A stretch of 64,000 nt of DNA from Ceriagrion tenellum (taxonomy: Eukaryota; Arthropoda; Insecta; Odonata; Coenagrionidae). Below the pieces are notes generated by a model. It saw nothing but the letters and a program-made list of their open reading frames with translations, was not told where the DNA came from and did no database searches. This document shows, one piece after another, positions 12,153 through 22,771 of the stretch (position 1 is its first letter; each line of letters starts with the position of its first letter). The DNA lies in contig OY720632.1 in the NCBI GenBank assembly GCA_963169105.1, positions 55,771,136-55,835,135 of the forward strand, written 5' to 3'. The translations under genes and the position numbers were made by a program.

Positions 12153-12408
12153 TATATGAGGACCTCAGAAGTCAAGGGGTCTAAGTAACAAAACCATTGT
12201 TTAGAGAAAACTTAAGTCAAAGTTGAAAATGTTTGGTACAACCCACTAAGAAGTTAAGAGGCATTACCCTAGATAGCAGCACCTGTCAAGAAAATCACTT
12301 GGATCCCTTTACCACCTAAAAGATTAATATTTTCACATCCCATTCCTGTACCTAACTTATTTTTTTCTAAAATGTCAATTAGACCCCTTGACTTCTGGGG
12401 TCCACATA
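12153..12408. mobile_element. Small terminal-inverted-repeat element (MITE-like)
   Basis: The left end (about 12,153-12,184) carries GGACCTCAGAAGTCAAGGGG followed by TCTA. The inverse of the same sequence lies at about 12,379-12,408 with one or two changes. The interior (about 200 bp) is AT-rich and non-coding, and its halves are weakly complementary. Flanks on both sides are TATA-like, compatible with a TA target, but no exact target duplication can be fixed. No transposase is present. Confidence 0.65.
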
Positions 12409-12647
12409 TAGAATACGAAAGAAAGGTGCATGCTTCATTAATAACTGCTACGAGTGAACATGCGCTGTTTCAAGGCTTGTAGAGAGATTAGGTTGGGTTT
12501 AGAGTCTCAGAGCCTCTAAGCTAGGCTTAGATTGCTTCAGAAATGCAGAACATATGTTTCAGTGGGACAAAAATTAAAATTTTTTGACACCATACCACAT
12601 ATACGTCCAATAGAAGCAGTGGCAGATCTACAGATGGGCCAAAGGAG

Positions 12648-12709
12648 GTCTGTAGGGTGTCGGTAGGGTGTCTGTAGGGTAGAGTGTCTGTAGGTCAGAG
12701 GGCTGTAGC
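12648..12709 (+). repeat. Degenerate tandem repeat, unit about 11 bp (TCTGTAGGGTG)
   Basis: Four to five imperfect head-to-tail copies of (G)TCTGTAGGGTG occur, with one CGGTAGGGTG variant. This looks like a minisatellite; no function is implied. Confidence 0.7.
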
Positions 12710-13044
12710 TCAACTCTTCAGCTTCTGACTTTCATGCATTTTTACCTGGAGGTGATGATAAGAGCCTGAAACTGCAAATGTATGTTCAGAATAGTATAAA
12801 AAATGTTTGTCCAGAGCCTGTGAAAACTATGGATTACATTTTCTCAGAATTTCCATTGGAATACCCAATGATTATTATTTTTATTATTACTTGTTCTCAA
12901 TATTCTTTTTTAATTTTTATTTTTTCATATGAGTTCTTGTTTGTTTATTGTCTGTTTATTCATTGAAATGTCTTTAGGTATTAAGGTTGAAAAGGAGTTT
13001 GATGGGGGATTCTGGGAGAGAGGACATATTGGAGGGGGAGGGTC

Positions 13045-14220
13045 TGTCGCAGATTCCCGTAAGAATGTAATACTTTATTTTAAAATCTAAAGGATTTACT
13101 CAAAAGTGGTCCGACGTTACAGACCTGGACGCGAATTCTATTTTCTAGTGGCAGCGGAGGAATGTGCATTACGGAATTGAATCGCTGTAGTCCACGAGAA
13201 GATTCGAGAGCGTTCGCAGAACGGATTCAACGTGCAGCATCTCTTCCGGATTGGACCAGTTGCATCTTCGGTCGCTAGTACGGGGAAGTTGCTACACGCA
13301 GCATTTGATGGAAGAAGTGATACGGGATAGTGTTGCGACAAGACAACGCGTAATGGAATACGAGTCCTATATTTGAGGAGCACCGAGTCTTGGTTTCGTC
13401 AGTCGGCGGCTGAAGACGAGTTGCGGCTGCGTTGTGCGACTGAATAATAGATGAGTGCCCCCTGCCGGATGATTTGCACATTCTGAGTGCTGGTCTATAC
13501 TTCCACAGATAAGAGCGCTATGTCTTAGAATTGTGAAAAAAATAATCCTTCATAATGGCATATATGGCTGGAGCCACAAAGGACATGTATGCAACGCAAG
13601 ATCGTATATGAGGTAGGGGCTAGCGTAGTAGAGAATGCTAGAGCCGTGGAGTACAATAGGGCGATATAAGATAGTGAAAGTAATGATGAGGAATTAATAA
13701 AAGATTGCTTAAGTTTTTGACTAAGGAGAAAAGACTGGAGCGAAAAACAGGAGAAACAATGGAACGAGAAGCTAAGAAGAATGATTGGCAAGAGAGAGAA
13801 AATTGGACGATTCCAAACGACCATGAAGTTTCTAGTTAGAAATTGAAAGGCTGAAAATATCACAAACCAATTGAAACCACAAATTCGATGGATCGGAAGG
13901 GGAACTTTTCAGAGGGAGTCATTTAGGACAGACGTAACTCGACGTATGGGTAAATTTGACCCTCATAGTGAAAGTATTAGTGTGTTCCTCGAACATTTTG
14001 AAAGACAAGCTGATAGGGCTGATATTGCGGAACATTAACTGGTATTTTGTCGACATCGGTTATCCGATAGACCAAGAAGAAGGTAGGCAAAAAGCACTCG
14101 ACATTTCAGGGGAGGAAAGGGATGAATTAAGGCATTCGAACGTGAAAGGCAGAAGGGTAGGGACAGAATCGGCATGTCGATGGAACGAAGAGAGGTAGGA
14201 ATTTCTCTTCCAATGTCGTA
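13045..14220 (+). mobile_element. LTR-retrotransposon gag-like relic
   Basis: From ATG 13,946 to TAA 14,036-14,038 a short frame reads 'MGKFDPHSESISVFLEHFER' and continues 'QADRADIAEH'. This resembles the capsid start of Ty3/BEL-type gag proteins ('F.P...W..Y.ERFE.....N.I'). Upstream, from about 13,520, other coding-like shreds ('MAYMAGATKDMYATQDRI', then Glu/Lys/Arg-rich sequence) fit a broken gag N-terminus. TGTCG at 13,045 and CGACA ending at 14,596 could be read as the two ends of one 1,552-bp LTR. The gag-like content makes it more likely that this is a separate older element into which, or next to which, the element at 14.2-15.5 kb inserted. Confidence 0.4.
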
Positions 14221-14225
14221 TGGGA

Positions 14226-14596
14226 GTCCTTAAAGTGAGCGGTAACGGACGCTTCTTAGATAATCCTGCTCTAGCGCCCTCGTCCCCTTCCCCAGCACCG
14301 TCCACGGATCGACCTTTGCGCCCTAATTCGGGTATAAGTAGAGAAGGTCCGGCCAACCTGGGGGCAGTCCTTGCCATAACCTAACCCTTGCCGGTCTGCA
14401 CTTACGCTTGACCCGCGCCCTCCCTATCCCGCTGCGGTCTGCCTTAAAACGCTCGCACCGTGGCTCCCATCCGACTATCGTCCTCAGGGGCTCCCGTGTG
14501 CTCAGAAGTATCGGCTTGTAACATGTAAGTTAATAAACTTAACTCTGGTGACTTAGCCGTTGCTTTGTATTTTGCCCCCTTAATGTCACTACGACA
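14226..14596 (+). repeat. 5' LTR (right part) of a Ty3-type retrotransposon
   Basis: 14,456-14,589 is repeated in the same orientation at 15,351-15,484 with 8 differences in 134 bp (94%). It contains an AATAAA signal at about 14,531. It ends CGACA at 14,592-14,596, five bases before a primer-binding site, as expected for the 3' edge of a 5' LTR. The left edge is not defined; 14,226 is a guess, and 13,045 (TGTCG) is the alternative. Confidence 0.6.
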
Positions 14597-14601
14597 TTAA
14601 T

Positions 14602-14615
14602 TGGTGTCAGGTGTG
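14602..14615 (+). other. Primer-binding site, tRNA-Leu-like
   Basis: TGGTGTCAGGTGTG just after the LTR end matches, with one change, the complement of animal tRNA-Leu 3' ends (TGGTGTCAGGAGTG). That is the usual place and form for minus-strand priming in LTR retrotransposons. Confidence 0.6.
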
Positions 14616-14855
14616 TTTGAGGAACGAACTTTTCAAAGTATTACATTCAACATGCGTACGGACCGCACTCAGAACCGAATTTCAATGTTAGATCTTTCAC
14701 CTTAGCTATTTTTTCCCCATAATGACGCAATCCTTCCTCATCCGTGAGTAAAATCATGCCTCGCGCGCAGCAGAATCAGACAACCTTTTATGTTCCCTCA
14801 TCATTATAAGTACATGATAACATTCGTGTCTGTTGTGGTAGAAACATTTGCTGTC

Positions 14856-15350
14856 ATGGCTTCTTACAACCCTTTTCTCTCAGATTTACCTCTTTTCTCA
14901 GCCTACCCAGTACACCAGAACCCATTTGTCGAGTTTACACCCACCGTTAGCCACATCACCGGCACTACACAGCCCGCTGCCACCGGCGAACACGCTCAAA
15001 GCGCAGGGGTTCACCACCCCTCCTCTACTATAGGGAGTCAAGTATGTCTTATCCCAAGTTTCAGCGGGGACGACGAATCTTCCGCTAGTAATTTCTTGAA
15101 ATGCTTGAGGATCACTAGTCATCTTAATGCGTGGACGGAGAGTCAAACCTTATGTGTCGCGCGATCACGTCTCTGTGGCTCTGCCGCTGAATGCGTTACC
15201 GCGAATCCGCATATACTGGATAACTTTGAAAATTTTTCATCTAGCCTTAAGCGTAGATTTTCAGTTCGAATTTTTCCCATCTCACTCGACCGAATGTTTA
15301 CAACTTGCGAGCAGCGCCCTCTTGAGTCAGTCAGTGAATTCTCCACCGTA
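14856..15350 (+). pseudogene. Truncated Ty3-type gag, fused in frame to LTR sequence
   Basis: From ATG 14,856 ('MASYNPFLSDLPLFSAYP') the frame runs through a Ser/Thr/Pro-rich N-terminus into a retrotransposon capsid-like region: 'IPSFSGDDESSASNFLKCLR', then 'SRLCGSAAECV', 'FENFSSSLKRRFSVR' and 'LESVSEFST'. This is the usual 'P.F.G......FL..L......W.......A...L.G.A........F..F...L..RF' layout of Ty3/gypsy gag. At about 15,346 the frame passes without a stop into the second LTR copy and ends at 15,428. The zinc knuckle, protease, RT and integrase are all absent. The open frame suggests the deletion is fairly recent. Confidence 0.7.
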
Positions 15351-15484
15351 CACCGTGCCTCCCATCCGACTGTCATCCTCAAGGGCTCCCGTGTGCTCAG
15401 AAGTATCGGCTTGCAACATGTAAGTTAATAAACTTAACTCTGGTGACTTAGTCGTGGCTTCGTATTTTGCCCCCTTAATGTCAC
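15351..15484 (+). repeat. 3' LTR fragment of the same element
   Basis: This is a direct copy of 14,456-14,589 (8 of 134 differ). It lacks the last TACGACA of the 5' LTR and everything upstream of the shared CACCGTG, so both of its edges are truncated. The junction with gag at 15,346-15,351 has only the short shared motif CACCGT nearby, consistent with end-joining or a template switch. Confidence 0.7.
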
Positions 15485-15658
15485 GGGGGTGTATACCACT
15501 TCCGAAAACGCCCTTTTAATTCAGGCTTCGCCGCTGCTCAGGCTATCCCTCGCCCAGCCCTGTTGCTAGAATCTCTCCCCCCTCCCCCACTCAAGGCCGC
15601 CAGCCTGAACTTGATAGGATCCCTCCCCTCTGCTTACCCAATACCCTCCTCATCCCGC

Positions 15659-15698
15659 CTGAAAACCACGGAGTAGGATCCTACTCCGTGCTGAAAAC
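15659..15698. mobile_element. Collapsed TIR pair: 24-bp perfect palindrome between 8-bp direct repeats
   Basis: 15,667-15,690 is a perfect palindrome made of two 12-nt arms (CACGGAGTAGGA and its complement) with no spacer. CTGAAAAC stands immediately on each side (15,659-15,666 and 15,691-15,698). Eight-base duplications around inverted ends are what hAT-type transposons leave, so this looks like an element whose whole interior has been lost. Confidence 0.6.
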
Positions 15699-15867
15699 AC
15701 TGTCGGCGAGCAGGAATAGAGGGAAAGATGAGAAGTTTGTGTTGGGGAAGATGAGGCCTTCCCTCGTCACCGGAGCCCAGAAGAAAGGAAGGGGTCATGT
15801 TTTGGCGGCTATTCTGTCGTAAAAATTTTGTTTACCTGATTTTCTACTTCCTCAGATACATTTGCCC

Positions 15868-16770
15868 TGAAACAGTTTTGAGGATGGTGTATTATGCTCT
15901 GTCAACTCTAGACTGCAATATGGAATTACTTGCTGGGGTGGAGCATATACTCAACCACCATTAAACCTTTACTGGTGGCGCAAAAAAGGGTTGTCAGTTA
16001 TTACGCGGTCGTCGAGAAAAAGCCACTCATTCCCTCTTTTTAGAAAACTAAATATACTGCCATTAAGGCACTTATTCATGTATAAAATACTAAGAGTCTC
16101 TTACAATCGTGGCGGCGAAAAGGCCAAACCAAAAACATATTACATTAGACTTGAGACAGGCTTTAAAATACCTAGACCAAAGAACGAAATTTTTCGTCAT
16201 TTGTATCTATACCTGGGGCCAAAACTATTTCGTACTCTACCTAAGGATGTGGCAAAGAAAGACACAGAATCGGGATTTACTTCAGCTGTCAAAAAATGGC
16301 TAATGTGTCACGAGGAAGTTGAGTCTTTGTTTCAAAAGATTTTATAAAAAATGTACTAGGAATACTAATAACTAAAATGGGGTTGTGTTTGATTTCAGAT
16401 CGTTTACTGTCAAGTTAATTCATCTATTATATGTGGTATATGCATTTTTTGGTTCCTAAATATAAGAGTTTTTTGTTGAATTGTGTAAATGATTGTCATT
16501 GCCCAAGTTATTGTAAAAACTCAAGTTATAGTGAACGCGTAATAACTTTAGTTTTTCTTTTTTTAAATATGAATGCACAATAAGGTATAGAAGCACTAGA
16601 CAATTTTGAGATAATGTGTTTGATAATTGATAACCACTAGCTCTGTCACAAAAACATTCAGATGATGGTAACCCAAAATCAGGTAGTTCCTCTGGGGTAC
16701 CTATGTTCCTATACTTTGTGTAAATAACCAAATGTACATACATATGAATGGAATAAAGAATTATTATTAT
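15868..16770 (+). mobile_element. Non-LTR retrotransposon 3' end (Jockey/Daphne-like)
   Basis: The frame 15,991-16,347 reads '...SHSFPLFRKLNILPLRHL' and ends 'SGFTSAVKKWLMCHEEVESL'. Upstream, in broken frames, are 'VLRMVYYAL' and 'RLQYGITCWGGAYTQPPL'. These are the C-terminal hallmarks of a widespread insect LINE group ('..S.L.YGI..WG.... ..L...Q.R...I......PLF..L.ILPL..L...K'). An AT-rich 3'UTR follows and ends in an ATTATTATTAT tail near 16,755-16,770, similar to the second member at 33.7-34.8 kb. The copy is 5'-truncated, as usual for LINEs. Confidence 0.75.
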
Positions 16771-16774
16771 ATAT

Positions 16775-19700
16775 TTTGGTTATGAGTCAATTCAAATTAT
16801 CGATGTAATATAAATTCCCCGATACGCTGGAGAAACGCAATTCACTTACAGGAGAATTATTAATTCCAGGCGGGCAAGTGTTTTTTGGGGTAATAAATAA
16901 ATCCAATTTGATTAACATTGCATTATAATTTAAAGTACTTTGTTAAGTAAGTTTTGGTCAATCTTATTACAATAATCTATTTTTTGACGGAAACCTAAGC
17001 GGAGGCATTGCCTAAAATACACACTATTCATAAAACAGTGGCACTCAAATGAAATTTCCTTATGTTCTCCATTAAAAAGTTGAAAATTTAGAAAATATTG
17101 TTCTTCACTCACTTATGGTTGTAATAAAAATTTATGCTTACGATGATTATATTTCATCTAAAAGTCATGTTTACAAAGTAGATAGTATTATTTATATTTA
17201 AATAAGCCCACAAAAGTCCTCTTTAAAAATCTTAGATGGACAAATTTTATGTAAAACATCGGAAACATGGATGGAAACTCAACTTTACATCACTCACACT
17301 GTCAAGACAAATCATTGCCTGTGACTTGGCACAGTCAGCGTTTGTTGCTGTCTGTGTTTCTCACCAAATGAAGCGTTTGTCGGGAAATGGGATAAGGCAG
17401 AAAATTTCCGCGGAATTAATTACTAAATGCTTTAATGAAATAAAGGTAAATAAAAATTTAGAAAGGTTTTAAATGATTGGTTGGTATTTTGACAATGTGT
17501 TCTTGGGGTACAATCGCCGCAAAAATTGGGGCATCCATTGTGTAATTACTCCTGGACAAGAAATCAAAGGAATTCAAAGTCATCTAACATGTTATTGCTC
17601 TGTAAACGTATTGGAGTGCTGCAAAGAAATTCATCAGAAATTTGTTTAACTGAATGAAAAAACAAACTAATGATTCACTTAAATTATGAAGGAGAATTTA
17701 AAGCACCACCCTGCTTTCAACTGCGATAACGGATTTGAAATAAAGGGCTATATAAGAAGAAAAGTGAAAGAATGAGAAGTTAAATGCTAAGAAAAAAGGG
17801 CGAATCCAGAAAAAGCTGCCATAAACGTTCCAAAATGTATAAAAATGTTCGAGAAAAGTAACACCCTGTAACAGTTTAGTGAAACGTGAAATCGATCTCC
17901 CTCAAAAATTACTCGAGTAAGATCTGTGAAAGCCAGAAAACACACAGGTAGCTACGTACCGTACACCGAGGTGAAGCCGGTGCAGTTTATCTGTTTTTAG
18001 GTGTCTTGAACTCACCTGCAATCGTTTGGGGATGTTGTTGTGATCGCTACATGGCACGGAAGACAAAGTTAAAATATAACCAACTGGAGGTGAAACTCAG
18101 AATCTTTGTTTAAGCCCTGTCTTGTAATGTCACTTAGTGCCCAGTACATGGACTAACCGTCGTCATCTACCGCCCTTATTCGAAAGTCAGCCAATTCTTT
18201 CTAGATTAGAAATTTCCGTGTTTTTGCCACCGCAGTTAATGCTGTTCTGGCTTGACTATGTGGGTCAAGATAAATACTAAGTTAAACATTTTTTTTCTTT
18301 ATTCGGTTTAAAAAATCCTACTTTTATGATTAAATGGGTTACCCGTTGAAAACCAAAGTAAAGGTACAAAGTATGCCAATGATTCCACGAAAATATTCTA
18401 ATTGATTACATTTGTTCAGCCATAGGTGCCGACTGTTGCGCCATTTGTTTGGAACAACAGCATTTTGACTTCAATTACAGGAGTAATTCGCTAATTACTA
18501 AAAACAAAGCGGGTGGCAGCATAAATTCAGTTAATTTTTATTCAATTTCCCCATACTTTTCGCTTCTTGTGTACAGTTTTAATTAAAAGGTTGAATTTTC
18601 TTCCCCGTTAAAATAGACGTTTCCTGTTGTAATCTGAGCAAACTCCACGGGAGCCTATGTAAAAATCTTCACTTTCATAAAACGCCCTTCAAAGACTCGG
18701 TATTGAAGTTTTCAGGAATGGATGACCCCGAGGCCACCTGAGGCCACCCTGATGGTGGCCTTAAGGTATGCCAAAAATATGTGTGATATAAAAGATAAAA
18801 ATTTAATTGAAATTATCATTAGTAGAGTAAATTTGTCATTGAAATGCCATTTTAAAATCACGCCTTATAAAGTAATTAAAAGTTAAATGAAAATAAAAGC
18901 TGGAGATGTTGAATTACAAAGCAACTCTGAAATAAATGATGATCAGGGAAAACTCTAAACCTCGAAAGTTGAATCGGAAGCTCCCGAACTGATCGGAGGT
19001 CGCTGCCAAATTATGGAAAGATGAAAGCGTAGTGTAAGTCCAGCCTGCAAAGAAGTTTGCCCTCGCGTCTTGGCTCAGTGATGGCTTGCCTAGAGCCTCA
19101 TGATGTCGAATATTTCTTGGGATTTTCTACCCCTTTCTAACCCAACACAATTTCTACATACCTCCAGATTAAACCGTTTTGAATAAAGGGAGGGATGGGC
19201 GGAAATTTCTGAAATAATGAACAAATATCTCGTATAAATCTTTTGGATAGCGAAAAGCTCTCCCGTCTTCAAGATTTTTTTTATACTAGGTATGTAATTG
19301 CATAATATGATGTATGCTCAGATGTGAATTGAATATTGCATCGTATAAAGCGGTGTATTGCAATAATGCAAGCGAAAATGCATAATCGACGGATGGGGAA
19401 ATAGCCCCTACTCTGATCACGTGCCCACGTTCTTGCGATTTCTGCGCCTCAACCTGTGCTTTAAAGTTCCTCGTGTAAAACGGCATGTAGAAAAGAGTAA
19501 TTGAACTGGCGAAATGGCGAAATGGCAAAATAACCCCGCCAGCGTGGTCGTTCGGTCAAAATTTTGAAACCATATTGCAAGATATCTCGCCATTACAAAT
19601 TCATACCTATAACAAAAATTCATTCAATCAATACCAATCATAAAAATTGTTTTTCCCAAAAAAGATTCAGGTGGTATGTGGTGGTGCTGTTACCGATATA

Positions 19701-21733
19701 GTGGTGTGTGGTGGTACTGGACCGAAGCAGAGCACTTGCAGTTTTACATATTGTACCAGGGACCGAGTATTTATCGGTGCACTATTTGTATTGTTTATTT
19801 TTAATATTTATGGAAATTTATACAGTGAAATCAATTTTATATACCATTTTATTCATTGTATCTTTAATTTTAAACATATCATTAATAATGGCCTAAATAA
19901 GTTTATTCGAAAATTAAAAGGGTACAGAATTATTATTTTATCGTGACTGTCTGCTAAAATAAGAGTTGTGTCCTTCCGGAGGTCATCCCTGAAGTCTTTG
20001 AAGAGGTAGATGAACGAATAAATAAATCAAACGTGGCAGAGGAGTCAAAGTAAAGTAACCGAAGCAGCAGTCTATGCATCTGTAATGGGAAGTTTGACCC
20101 TTGTATATCAGCATATAACTTTTTTTTTGTGGACACGGGGCCTATCGATTTCTCGTTCCGTGAAAGCCTTAAATGCCAACATTCGAGTAGACCGGATTAC
20201 GATTTTGATTAAATCATTACATAAAAACCTACATTTAGACAAAGAGTGGGTGGATTTTATACTGGGTGATAAAAGCCCCCCTCCAGTGAGACACTTTTGT
20301 ACTAAACGCTGGTTTCATTATCACAGTTAACTCCTTAATAGCCCGTTATCATAATAATGTCGTTATGGTAATAAATTAATTTTCATACTAATACCTATAA
20401 CGTTCGTCGTCATTGATACCATTGATATTTTCTGAGCCAACGGCGCGATTTTCACAATAATTAAACTCGGCCCAATGGATTCCTCATACCCTAAAATCCC
20501 TAAAATATTCACTATCATAGAGATTAGGTTCGGTAGTTTCGAGGAAATGATTGCAAACCCTTATGTGAAGACAAGCTGTGGCGAAAATTTCCATTGTGCT
20601 CAGTTTTCCGAGCTATGCACTGCTATTGTTGAAATCGGAGACAAATTTACAATTTTGCCACTGAAAATGTAATTTTTAAGCGAAAAATATGTGTATTACA
20701 AAAAGGACTGCAAAAATTAAATACATCATTCTTACTGACGTCCGATGGTGGAAATATAAACCCTATATCTTGGTTGTAAGTAATTTGAAAAAGCAAAAAA
20801 GAAACCTCTGTACTGATTCCAAGCAAAATTGGGCAACATTTTGGAGGCTTTGGGGACCTTGCAGCCCTGGGGTCTTTGGTTCAATGGATTCCTCGTACTT
20901 GAAAGTCATCGACACCGACTCTCAGGAGAATCGTTTCGATAGTTTTTGCGATAACATTCACATACCGACATATGAACATGCATACCTACTTGTATACAAA
21001 TATTGCTAGTTTAATAGTTTAAGATTACGCACATAAAAGATTTTATTTTACTAGTTTTATGCTACTTCATCATCTTCAAGTATGATGATTCGATGTCACT
21101 GCATTCTGTTGAAGATGATGTAGTAACATCATAATCAGTCTAATGAAATCTATTGTGTGTGGAAAACTGAAAGTGTAGTGCTTTTTTCAGTATTTTCCCT
21201 TTTATCAAGGGTCCAAGTCACTGTTTACTGTTAACTCATTGACGACCGTATCTTTTATCTTGCATAATTATCCTCATCGTATATTTAGTTCACTGCTCAT
21301 TTTCACCCATAATACCATGCAAGTAGTTGAAACTTTTCGCCTAATGATTTGGAGCATGCTGAGATTGCATCTTGATTCTTCATATTAAATTTGATTCTTC
21401 TGCAATCGTCTCGAAAATCTGATTTTTTTACTTTTATGTGATGAAGTTTCGTTTCACATCCTTTTGCTCTTATTTCTCAACCTATGCATCAACCAGTGCA
21501 AACTCTTGGCTGATCGGCATTATCGATTATTACAGGAGAACCTTGCCTCAACCTCCACATCAAGGACCATCCTGATTTTCCCTTATTTTCGCTTACTTGC
21601 GCTGTCTTGAATCAGTTACTCATAATTTAGCTATCCCTCCAGTATTTCATGAAGTTCATCAACGTGCTACATTTTTCCTCGTCATTCTATTTCTACACAA
21701 AACTTTTCTTTTTTGTTTTAATTTTCCTTGTTT

Positions 21734-21735
<2 letters not shown>
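16775..21735. other. AT-rich DNA without recognised genes
   Basis: Only short, unconvincing frames occur. Features worth naming are a dispersed repeat at 18,139-18,233 and an imperfect GTGGT(A/G)-rich repeat at 19,672-19,725. The phrase CAATGGATTCCTC(A/G)TAC appears twice (20,473 and 20,882), each at the start of a short frame beginning MDSSY. Confidence 0.5.
18139..18233 (+). repeat. Dispersed repeat (sister at 29,463-29,560)
   Basis: About 95 bp share the order CCAGT(A/G)CATGGAC, CCGTCGTC(A/T)(A/T)CT, an AATTC(T/C)TT(T/C)C block, GAAATTT(C/T)CGTGTTT and CCGTCAC-like sequence with 29,463-29,560 in the same orientation. The family is unknown. Confidence 0.5.

Positions 21736-21812
<77 letters not shown>
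21736..21812. repeat. (AT)n microsatellite
   Basis: About 77 bp of uninterrupted alternating AT. The exact length is often uncertain in assemblies. Confidence 0.95.
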
Positions 21813-21818
<6 letters not shown>

Positions 21819-22309
21819 TTCCTTTTAATTGCTTGTTAAAGCTTTAATAAATACCATCATTGTTGTACTTCAATGATAAACAATTAGGATTAAATTTTAA
21901 AACATAATTTTGAAAATTCGTGTGTAAAGACTCACGAATACCCTGCACCCTAAAGACGGAACAAATGAAGGACCATACAATGAATTCGTTATAGATCCTA
22001 GTCTTTTACGATGTATAAATCGTCTAATGGTACTATGAACAGGGATAATTATCCCTGTTAACTGAGAGTTATTTATGTGGGTAATGATAAATTTACGGAG
22101 AAATTAATGGTGAAGTATGAATATCTCACTTTCTGGTAAGAATTTTGGCATAGGTTATTATTTGTCTTAAATGCATACCTACTTTTGATCAAATCATTCG
22201 TACTTTGCCAAGGATCATTCTTTAAAAAAATGTCTGTTTGTCTCCTCATCACTCGAATTTTCTACTGAATGAATGACAGCCTTCATCGTAATATGACCGT
22301 TCTTTTTGT

Positions 22310-22500
22310 TTCACGCGCAAAAAACCTACGGCCTCCGGCACTCGAGGGCGTCCTGCTCAATCGCAGTCATTCAAAACTCCCCGTCTGCTTCGCCTTGTGC
22401 GCATGCGTGGCCGCCAAGGAGCGAACGCAGGGGTACGGTGGGGTGGGGTAGGTGGGGAAACGTGGACAACTTGGGTTGACTTGAGCAAGGCCCTTCTATC
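22310..22500 (+). promoter_or_regulatory. GC/CpG-rich promoter-like region with NRF1-like site
   Basis: This patch is clearly richer in G+C and CpG than its surroundings. It contains TGTGCGCATGCGTGG (about 22,396-22,410), a near match to the NRF1/erect-wing consensus YGCGCAYGCGCR. A GGTGGGGTGGGG run (22,438-22,455) follows. TCAGT at 22,499-22,503 is an arthropod initiator-like motif, suggesting transcription starts near 22,501. It lies directly upstream of a signal-peptide exon. Confidence 0.5.
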
Positions 22501-22771
22501 AGTGATTGTGTCGCTGACCTTTCGGTAGTGATTACTGTTTGGGGCTTTGACTGTGCGCGGGTGGTATCTCGATCAGAAGTGCTCTATTCGGAGGACGTCG
22601 TATTTTAGACACGCAGATCATTCTTATGAATTTGTCTGTTGCGTTGGGATCATCTAGAAGCTGTGCACCAACCTTGAGCTGAGGCCCCCTTTGACTGTCA
22701 TCAACTTGCAGCCATGTCGTTTGTGTTGGGATGTTTGTTCCTGAGCTGGGTCTTCATCGCTTCTAACTCTG
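22501..22771 (+). CDS. First exon of a predicted secreted or membrane protein (signal peptide)
   Basis: ATG 22,714-22,716 stands in a good context (GCAGCCATGT). It opens 'MSFVLGCLFLSWVFIASNS', a textbook signal peptide with a hydrophobic core and small residues before the likely cleavage point. The coding part is 22,714-22,771. The frame then meets TAG at 22,774, but a donor-like G|GTTAGTG sits at 22,771/22,772, so the exon would end in phase 1, the commonest arrangement for signal-peptide exons. About 213 nt of 5'UTR would separate the ATG from the initiator-like motif. A matching phase-1 acceptor exon is proposed at 57,566. The family is not recognised. The assignment rests on pattern only; RNA evidence would settle it. 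Confidence 0.5.

Noticed and set aside
14060..14377. 105-codon - strand frame
   Set aside because: Lies across the LTR/relic boundary and has no protein likeness.
13045..14596. Single 1,552-bp LTR bounded by TGTCG and CGACA
   Set aside because: Gag-like coding shreds inside and no second copy of the left 1.4 kb make this unproven; kept only as an alternative.
17236..17472. 78-codon + strand frame as a gene
   Set aside because: Short, AT-rich context, no splice signals or recognised motif.
21736..21812. 61-78-codon frame through the (AT)n tract
   Set aside because: Ile-Tyr repeat produced by the microsatellite.
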